A stretch of 64,000 nt of DNA from CAYPNF01 sp964411985. GTDB taxonomy: Bacteria; Verrucomicrobiota; Verrucomicrobiia; Limisphaerales; J093. The translations under genes and the position numbers were made by a program. The notes beneath the pieces were generated by a model. That model was not told the DNA's origin. It ran no database searches and saw nothing but the letters and a program-made list of their open reading frames with translations. Below, one piece after another: positions 58,133-64,000 of this stretch; position 1 is the first letter of the stretch; each line of letters begins with the position of its first letter. Where the stretch lies: assembly GCA_964411985.1 (NCBI GenBank), contig CAYPNF010000020.1, forward strand, positions 62,001 through 126,000, read 5' to 3'.

Positions 58133-60154
58133 CTATTTGCCGCCAGCGGGCAGCGGGGGAGCGATTTCAAAAGCGTCCGTTTTGAGGTTGATGGTGACGC
58201 GCGTCCCATCGGCGTACTCAAAGAGTTGAGAGGCGCGGCTTGCGTCTAGGAAACGGTGTCTGGTCATTTCAACCAGCGCCACTCGCTTGTGCAGCGTTGT
58301 CATCAGGGTCACCTGATGTCGTTCCTCGGCAGATGGGGAAAGGCCCAGATAAGGGAGTCCTCCATTTCCGAGGCCATGCAAGAACCCAAGATCCTTCTCC
58401 GGAATTCCCCAGGCGCCGCGAACGAGAGACCACGGCTGCAAGAGTGCGTCATGATAGACGAGGTTGAAGAGAGGGACGGGGATTCCCATGGCTGGGCCGC
58501 TGCCAGGGCCGGGGCGAAGCGCATAAGGGCCGTGATGAACGAGATCGAGGTAGGGGGTGGACCAGTCGCTGGGTTCTTCGGAGCTCACAATGCCCCCCCA
58601 GGAGCGAACCAGGTTAAGGCTCTCTGCCCGGTATTGCAGGCATTCCTGCCGGGTGACGGGGTGTTCCGGGGAATAGCACTCGTCGGGGGGCACTACCGAG
58701 AAGACGTCCAGGTAGGCTCCCTGCAGTCGGACTCCGTGAGCCAGGATCTCGCGGTGGTTTCGAAGCACATAACCTGGTGCTAGGCGCGAGCAGAGAATAG
58801 ATTGCTTCCCGCCGTACCAAGTGCTTCCCCCTGGCCGCTGACCACTTTCCTCGATGATCGTATGGCGAGGATCGTAGGAACGCGCGTCCAGATAGTAGTC
58901 GCGATATTGATCATGAACGGCGAAAACGAAGCCAAGGCGCGAGCAGACGTCAGCGAAGTGCTTCATGCCCTCCCAGCCCCCCGCATCCGGACAAGGCGGC
59001 AGAATATCCGGGTGAAGGTTATCATATCCTCGGAAGCCCCAGCCATCGAGGTGTACGTAGGCCTTGGGGATTCCTGAGGCGGCGAGCTTTTCCAGTTCCA
59101 GGGCACGATTGGTGAAAGTCACCAATTGGTGATTGGCGGCCGGATTATCCTTCTGGTAGTAGCTCGAGTCAGGTTGGATGTGGTAAAGAATGCTGGTGTG
59201 GATCACCGGGACCCCAATCAGCGATTCCACTTTCGGGTTTCGGGCGATCTTCTCACGCAGAGAGACAAATCGACCGGTTTCGATTGCGTGTTTCCGATAG
59301 AGTTTTGCCAGATCCACATAGTCTCCTTGGTCGAGGAAACAAAACCGGACTCTCCGGGCATAGGTCCATCGATCCAGCGATCCTACCCAGCGCACTCCGA
59401 TTCGCGTGGGTCCGCCAGCAGGATGGTCGAAGTGGCATCCAGCATCCACAGGTGTCTCTAGTTGGGTGAGCATGGCCGCTGTGCCCTGTTGGTGACCCCA
59501 CCAGGGCATATAGAGGCCACGCCCATAGCTGAGGGTGTCGTAGAGCCACGCTTTTTCCCGCCAATCCTTCGGCAAGAGCATTCCCTGCATGAACGGAACC
59601 ACGGTCGTGTCGAAGGACTCGGGCTGGCAAGCACCAGGCCAAGCCAACTCTCGGATTCGGTCCGCACCGTCGGTCGCCAGGATCTCGCACTGCAGGCTCT
59701 CCTCCGCCCTTTCCAAAGTCAGTAGCAGCTGAACTTCCAGATCCAGATTCTCTTCCCCTGACTGGAAACCGGCGAGTGTCGCTTTGAGGCCCGTCCCGTA
59801 CCCGGTGGCATACGGGGAACATTGGACCTTCCTTGCTGAGGAGAACTGCAGGCGAACGTCCTTGGCCCCATGGCGAACCAGCAGATCTCCCAACACCGAC
59901 TCTCGGAAGCTCCAAACACGAGTGCCTGCGGTGAAAACCTGGATTCGTAGGGTTGTGGGCGAGAACGTGACACGCTGGCGAGATCCAGCGATTTCCCAGA
60001 GATCAGCCTTCCTGGTTACCTCGATACTCTTTCCCGCCTCGACTGGAAAGCCCCTTAGCGAGAACAGTGGAAGCAACGCCAATAGCAGCAACCATCGGAA
60101 ACCCGCCGGTCCTGCGTTGCGAGTCGAGCATCTCTGCGTATGGTCAGGTTGCAT
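58133..60154 (-). CDS. Exported glycoside-hydrolase-like protein (DUF5696/GH101-like barrel)
   Basis: The 673-residue product begins with a signal peptide (FRWLLLLALLPLFSLRGFPVEA). A beta-rich N-terminal domain follows (ITFSP-like VTFSPTTLRIQVFTAGTRVW), then a barrel with likely active-site strands (AYVHLDGWGFRGYDNLHPDILP, LGFVFAVHDQYRDYYLDARSYDP, RLQGAYLDVFSVVPPDECYSP, GIVSSEEPSDW). The C-terminus is the DGT-VTINL beta tail. The overall layout recalls DUF5696 and GH101-type families, but I am not certain of the family. The ATG at 60154 is preferred to 60241. A degraded tail of a paralog lies at 46677. Confidence 0.78.
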   Translation of the reverse strand: MQPDHTQRCSTRNAGPAGFRWLLLLALLPLFSLRGFPVEAGKSIEVTRKADLWEIAGSRQRVTFSPTTLRIQVFTAGTRVWSFRESVLGDLLVRHGAKDVRLQFSSARKVQCSPYATGYGTGLKATLAGFQSGEENLDLEVQLLLTLERAEESLQCEILATDGADRIRELAWPGACQPESFDTTVVPFMQGMLLPKDWREKAWLYDTLSYGRGLYMPWWGHQQGTAAMLTQLETPVDAGCHFDHPAGGPTRIGVRWVGSLDRWTYARRVRFCFLDQGDYVDLAKLYRKHAIETGRFVSLREKIARNPKVESLIGVPVIHTSILYHIQPDSSYYQKDNPAANHQLVTFTNRALELEKLAASGIPKAYVHLDGWGFRGYDNLHPDILPPCPDAGGWEGMKHFADVCSRLGFVFAVHDQYRDYYLDARSYDPRHTIIEESGQRPGGSTWYGGKQSILCSRLAPGYVLRNHREILAHGVRLQGAYLDVFSVVPPDECYSPEHPVTRQECLQYRAESLNLVRSWGGIVSSEEPSDWSTPYLDLVHHGPYALRPGPGSGPAMGIPVPLFNLVYHDALLQPWSLVRGAWGIPEKDLGFLHGLGNGGLPYLGLSPSAEERHQVTLMTTLHKRVALVEMTRHRFLDASRASQLFEYADGTRVTINLKTDAFEIAPPLPAGGK

Positions 60155-60207
60155 CCTGCCCTTTCTTTTCCCGAAGTGATAATGCTTTCGGAGGCGCAAC
60201 GACTCGT

Positions 60208-60828
60208 TTAGTGGTCCAGTGTGAAGAGGCAGTGTCTCCACTTTGGATAGAAGTGGACCTTGGCCTCCTCGGCTGTGGTCGCGCCCTCATCCGGCAACAG
60301 GTCAATGGGGCTTCCGCTCGTGTTCACGAGGATCCATCCGGAGCAGGCTGTATCTCCGCCTTGCTCTTCAAAAGACAACCTTCCCCTTGCGCCGCTGGTA
60401 AAGACAGTCCCCTTCCGGATTCCAGCACCGCGGGCGAAGGAAGCCCGCAGTGCTTCCCTCCGGAGCGCCTCCTGGTCAAGTATAGCCGCCGGTCCGGAGG
60501 TGGGAGTGGACCAAGAGGTTCCGAAGGCCTCCCTTTCAAAGCGGACCGGTCCTAGACGGTCGAACCACCCATCGGAGCGGGAGGAGTCCGCAGTGCGGTT
60601 GGAAGGATGGGTCTGAATTGCTGACTGTTTACAGAGGGTATCGTAGGCTTGGTTCAGAACTTTGGTCTTTTCCTGGACCCGTTGCAGCATCGATTGATCA
60701 TGCAGGAAGCGGTCCGGATGCCACACCTTGATTAAAGCACGATAGGAACGCTTCACCTCTTCCCAAGGCGCTCCTGGCTCGATCTCCAGGACCTTATAGC
60801 ACTCATGGACGTCTGGCGTCGGGTTCAT
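60208..60828 (-). CDS. J-domain (DnaJ-like) protein
   Basis: The 206-residue product carries an N-terminal J domain (HECYKVLEIEPGAPWEEVKRSYRALIKVWHPDRFLHDQSM, with the essential HPD) that stimulates Hsp70 ATPase. There is no Gly/Phe or zinc-finger region, so it is a type III co-chaperone. The remaining C-terminal part (about 85-206) has no recognised domain. It contains YPKWRHCLF at the end. The start at 60828 (MNPTPDVHECYK) fits; the frame opens at 60867. It precedes the glycosidase-like gene by 53 bases. Confidence 0.85.
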   Translation of the reverse strand: MNPTPDVHECYKVLEIEPGAPWEEVKRSYRALIKVWHPDRFLHDQSMLQRVQEKTKVLNQAYDTLCKQSAIQTHPSNRTADSSRSDGWFDRLGPVRFEREAFGTSWSTPTSGPAAILDQEALRREALRASFARGAGIRKGTVFTSGARGRLSFEEQGGDTACSGWILVNTSGSPIDLLPDEGATTAEEAKVHFYPKWRHCLFTLDH

Positions 60829-61306
60829 ATCGCGATTCGAAAACCTCGGTCTTTTCCCACCTGACACAAATCCCGTCAGGAATGAGTAATATACAGCAGA
60901 TTATGTACCATTAAGCAATAACAATTCATACTAATGACCCAAGTTTCTGTGGCGAGGAAAGATGCGCCGGAATGCTCTCTCTTGAGCTGGTTCGCATCGG
61001 GCCAGCTTATCCGCCCACGCGACGTCAAATTGTAAGGTTATCCGACAATCGCCGTGAATAATCTGATTTTCGCTCCCAGCGGCCCGCGCGGGGACGCCCG
61101 TCCTTAGCCTCAGGCATACTCCCACTCTGCTCGTTTCTGCTGAGTGTAATGAAGATCGACATGCGCAAAGTCACTTTGGGTCAAAGAGAAAGTGAAGTAC
61201 TTGGTGGTGTGTAGGATAGCAATCAGGTTCGACCTCATTTAGCACCCGCGTTTGTGATCCCGACTTCCTTATGTTAGTCTACCGACAAGATCAGTCCACG
61301 AACGCC
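60829..61306. other. Intergenic region between J-domain and VOC genes
   Basis: About 480 bases between divergent genes. The part near 60880-60940 is AT-rich and probably holds the J-domain gene promoter. No RNA gene, palindrome or mobile piece stands out. Confidence 0.4.
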
Positions 61307-61669
61307 ATGAAGATTATAGAAATCGCTTTCACAGGATACCCTGTCACCGACTTGAAACGCGCCCGCGAATTCTATGAAGGGGTGCTCGGACTGAAAGTGT
61401 CACATCTCTTTGGGGATGAGACTGTGGGATGGGTTGAGTACGACATCGGCAGCGGAACCCTCTCCATTGGCAACGGGGCTCCTGACTGGAAGCCCTCGCG
61501 CGGAGGCGGATGCGTGGGGTTGGAGGTGGAGGATTTCGATGTCGCGATCCAAACCGTGAAGCAGTCTGGGGCGGCCATCCAGGAGTCCTTCGACACCCCA
61601 GTCTGCCGGATGGCGGTGATCGCTGATCCCGATGGAAATTCATTGATCCTGCACAAGAGGAAGGGCTGA
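61307..61669 (+). CDS. VOC-superfamily (glyoxalase-like) protein
   Basis: The 120-residue protein shows the paired beta-alpha-beta-beta-beta modules of the vicinal oxygen chelate fold: IAFTGYPVTDLKRAREFYEGVLGLKVSH, GCVGLEVEDFDVAIQTVKQSGA, and the end VIADPDGNSLILHKRKG with the metal-site DPDGN. The substrate is unknown. The ATG at 61307 (MKIIEIAFTG) fits the fold; the frame opens at 61271. It stands 48 bases before the MacA-like gene, possibly co-transcribed. Confidence 0.87.
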   Translation: MKIIEIAFTGYPVTDLKRAREFYEGVLGLKVSHLFGDETVGWVEYDIGSGTLSIGNGAPDWKPSRGGGCVGLEVEDFDVAIQTVKQSGAAIQESFDTPVCRMAVIADPDGNSLILHKRKG

Positions 61670-61717
61670 AGCCCAGAAATTTGAAACATCCGCAGGCTCT
61701 CGCCGGTATTAGAGAGT

Positions 61718-62974
61718 ATGGCTGAAGGTCCTTTTCCGCCGCCCTCTAACGTGGACGGCCGAAGCAAGAGTCTGCGTATGAAGAAAAAGCCCAGCAGAAA
61801 GCCGCTGATCTTGGTGGGTCTGACGGTCGGGGTGCTACTCACGGTTGGCACGGGAGCCATCGTGATGAAGAAGCCCAAGCCCATCCCGCCGGAGAAGATC
61901 GTCACGGTGGAGAAGGGCGACATCGCGCGGTCGGTCGTGGCGCGAGGGAAGATCGAGCCCTTGACCAAGGTTGAGGTGAAATCCAAGGCAAACGGGATCA
62001 TCAAAGTGCTCATGGCCGACGTCGGGGATGCGGTGAAGGAAGGGCAGGTTCTGGCGGAGTTGGATAAAGCGGAGCTGGAAGCGCAGGTGCGCGAGGCCAA
62101 GGCCATGGTGGCAGGAGGGGAAGCCAACCTGCAGGCCGCAGAGGCGGTAGAGGCCAAGTCGCGCATCGAGGCCGCCAACCCGGAGCTGGATTTCGCCAAG
62201 CGTGATTATGACCGGAGCCAAGAGTTGTTCCGACAGAAGATTGCCTCCCAGCAGACCTTGGACGACGCCAATCGCGCTTACGAAATGGCAAAGAACCGGA
62301 AACAACTGCTGGAGGCGTCCGTGCTCACCGCCTCCGCCCAGGTAGCCCAGGCCCGAGCCCAGGTGGCTGCCGCGCACGCCGCTCTCGATCGAGCCCAGGA
62401 GAATCTGAGCTACGCCACCATCCGCGCTCCGATCAGCGGGATCGTCCTCACGCGCAACACGGAAGTGGGGGATGCGGTTTCTTCGATTTTGAACATGGGG
62501 AGCGCCGCTACGTTGATGATGACCCTCGGAGACATCAGCACGGTGTACATCAAGGGCGAAGTGGACGAAGCGGATATCTCCAAGGCGGAGACCAACCAGT
62601 CCGTGCGGACGAAAGTGGAATCGTTTCCTTCGGAGTCATTCGAGGGGGTGGTCAAGCGGATCGCCCCGATGGGGCGGGAGCAGAATAACGTTACCACCTT
62701 CGAAGTGCGGGTTTCGATCTCCAACCCTCAAGGCAAACTGCGGGCCAACATGACGGCCAATGCTGAAATCATCCTCGAGGAACGTAAGGGAGCGCTCCTG
62801 ATCCCCGAGGCGGCCCTGTCCTTTGACAAAGACAAATCCGTCACAGTCCGGTTCTTGGACCCCTCCTCCAAGACCGGATGGCGGCAGGCTTCCATCAAGA
62901 CCGGGATCTCGAACGGCCAACGTTCCGAGGTCAAGGACGGGCTGAAGGAAGGGGATAAGCTTGTGCTACCGTAA
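61718..62974 (+). CDS. MacA-like periplasmic adaptor protein
   Basis: The 418-residue protein has one N-terminal anchor (LILVGLTVGVLLTVGTGAIV) and the split lipoyl domain (VVARGKIEPLTKVEVKSKANGIIKVLMADVGDAVKEGQVLAEL and LSYATIRAPISGIVLTRNTEVGDAV). A coiled-coil hairpin (about 130-235) and a C-terminal beta domain follow. This is the ABC/RND adaptor layout of MacA. It precedes the MacB-like permease by 35 bases. An inner ATG at 61778 (MKKKPSRKPL) would give a shorter N-terminus. No outer-membrane channel gene is present in the window. Confidence 0.88.
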   Translation: MAEGPFPPPSNVDGRSKSLRMKKKPSRKPLILVGLTVGVLLTVGTGAIVMKKPKPIPPEKIVTVEKGDIARSVVARGKIEPLTKVEVKSKANGIIKVLMADVGDAVKEGQVLAELDKAELEAQVREAKAMVAGGEANLQAAEAVEAKSRIEAANPELDFAKRDYDRSQELFRQKIASQQTLDDANRAYEMAKNRKQLLEASVLTASAQVAQARAQVAAAHAALDRAQENLSYATIRAPISGIVLTRNTEVGDAVSSILNMGSAATLMMTLGDISTVYIKGEVDEADISKAETNQSVRTKVESFPSESFEGVVKRIAPMGREQNNVTTFEVRVSISNPQGKLRANMTANAEIILEERKGALLIPEAALSFDKDKSVTVRFLDPSSKTGWRQASIKTGISNGQRSEVKDGLKEGDKLVLP

Positions 62975-63009
62975 GTCTCGCTCGCACCCACTCCTCAGCG
63001 AGGTTCCTT

Positions 63010-64000
63010 GTGAACTTTTTTGCCGAAATCCTGCTCCAGACGCTGCATAACATCTGGTCCCACAAGCTGCGGAGCTTGTTGACCATGTTCGGCATCTCTT
63101 GGGGAATCGCTTCGATCGTGTTCATGATCGCGATCGGGGACGGTTTTAAGGCTGGGTATCGCAACATGCTCTACACGCTGGGCACGGACCTGGTCATCCT
63201 CTGGCCGGGCCGAACCACGAAACAGGCAGGGGGCCAGCGGGCAGGGCGTGAAGTTCGTTTCCGCTACGAGGACGTCCTCGCCATCCGCAACGAGTGTTAT
63301 CTTGTGAAACATGTTTGCTGCGAGTTGGAGAGTTCCCAGCCAGTCCGAAGTCGATTCAACTCCGGCATTTTTTCCACGCACGGCATCAATCCTGTTTACC
63401 AGGAGATTCGGTCCATGAATCTGGCTGGTGGACGTCCTATTACCGAAGCGGACCACGCTGAGGCGCGGGCTGTTTGCATCATCGGCGAAAGCGTCAAGGA
63501 ACAGTTGTTTGCCGGTCGTCCTGCGGTGGGTGCCCAAGTCTTTATTCGGGATGTCCCTTTCACCGTGATTGGTGAGTTGTCGAAGAAGGACCAGAATAAC
63601 TCCTACAATGGCATGGATGGGGATAAAGTCCTTATTCCCTATACCGCCATGGATCGCCATTTCCCCGACACACGTCCCTTCGTTGGCCGCGGGCGGCTGG
63701 ACAACATCCTTTTCATGCCTGTTTCCGCGGATGACCATTTGGAGGCGCTGAAGCAGGTTCGCCGGGTTTTGGGGAGACGACATAACTTCGATCCAACGGA
63801 CGACGGCGCGATCTGGTGCTGGGACACGGTGGAGAGTGCGCGGATGGTGGGAAAGATCTACGATTCGATGCAAGTGTTTCTCACGTGCATGGCGGTAATC
63901 ACGCTCGGCCTCGGCGGGGTGGGGGTGATGAATATCATGCTGGTATCAGTGACCGAGCGAACTCGGGAGATTGGGGTGAAGAAGGCGATTGGGGCCACTC
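63010..64000 (+). CDS. MacB-like ABC transporter permease, 3' end outside window
   Basis: The frame from a GTG at 63010 stays open to the window end, giving 330 codons. It begins VNFFAEILLQTLHNIWSHKLRSLLTMFGISWGIASIVFMIAIGDG, the MacB-type first helix. A periplasmic core domain follows (IIGESVKEQLFAG, VPFTVIGELSKKD), then the FtsX-like helices (VITLGLGGVGVMNIMLVSVTERTREIGVKKAIGAT). It lacks the N-terminal ATPase found in E. coli MacB, so the ATPase must be a separate protein. It pairs with the adaptor before it. GTG is chosen because no ATG lies upstream. Confidence 0.88.
   Translation, partial: MNFFAEILLQTLHNIWSHKLRSLLTMFGISWGIASIVFMIAIGDGFKAGYRNMLYTLGTDLVILWPGRTTKQAGGQRAGREVRFRYEDVLAIRNECYLVKHVCCELESSQPVRSRFNSGIFSTHGINPVYQEIRSMNLAGGRPITEADHAEARAVCIIGESVKEQLFAGRPAVGAQVFIRDVPFTVIGELSKKDQNNSYNGMDGDKVLIPYTAMDRHFPDTRPFVGRGRLDNILFMPVSADDHLEALKQVRRVLGRRHNFDPTDDGAIWCWDTVESARMVGKIYDSMQVFLTCMAVITLGLGGVGVMNIMLVSVTERTREIGVKKAIGAT

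Noticed and set aside
61676..61690. Small hairpin after the VOC gene
   Set aside because: The stem is only about five bases with no T-run, and it lies directly before a likely co-transcribed gene.

Overview
The window reads as a chromosomal segment of a Gram-negative, moderately GC-rich bacterium, most likely a member of the Verrucomicrobiota. The signs are a prepilin-like protein with a C-terminal H-X9-DG motif, lipoproteins and an outer-membrane efflux protein, weak ribosome binding sites, RAYT-type transposase remnants, and phased intergenic repeats. This placement is inference from gene style. No rRNA or tRNA gene was found to confirm it.

Layout: 1-16 kb holds housekeeping and envelope genes. 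These are a secreted CBM9-like protein cut by the window edge, yjbQ, a large propeller hybrid sensor kinase, accA, manA, a cbiMN/cbiQ metal transporter pair, an HlyD-DUF4956-VTC cluster linked to polyphosphate, a TPR protein, and an lpoB/COG3014/ycfL-like lipoprotein operon.

16.2-34.7 kb is one long minus-strand block for nitrate respiration. From promoter-distal to promoter-proximal it holds the molybdenum cofactor genes (moaA, mog, moaC, moeA, moaE, moaD and a TauE-like exporter gene), then mobA, a MOSC gene, narK1 and narK2, then a cytochrome c, a cytochrome b, a NarI-Rieske fusion, narJ, narH, narG and a diheme cytochrome c. Three near-identical FNR/DNR-type palindromes (TTGAC-N4-GTCAA type) precede its three transcription units. 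Together the genes make an inward-facing Nar enzyme wired to a cytochrome bc-like module, with its transporters and cofactor supply. No nitrite reductase is present.

35-46.6 kb holds a prepilin-like protein, a 2-Cys peroxiredoxin, a lipoprotein propeller, bifunctional tyrA, a DsrE/F/H-like trio, secA, pyk and a sugar isomerase-like protein.

46.6-58.1 kb is accessory DNA. It holds RAYT remnants, a paralog tail of the glycosidase-like gene, a 5'-truncated DUF1593 gene, a sigma-54 activator divergent from an odd thioredoxin plus EmrA/EmrB/NodT efflux genes, an IS66 remnant, and a complete IS4-family element with a divergent passenger gene. The element has 18-bp inverted repeats and a target duplication lying inside a RAYT-associated repeat. 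58-64 kb holds the intact glycosidase-like gene, a J-domain protein, a VOC protein, and a MacA/MacB-type pair whose second gene runs off the window.
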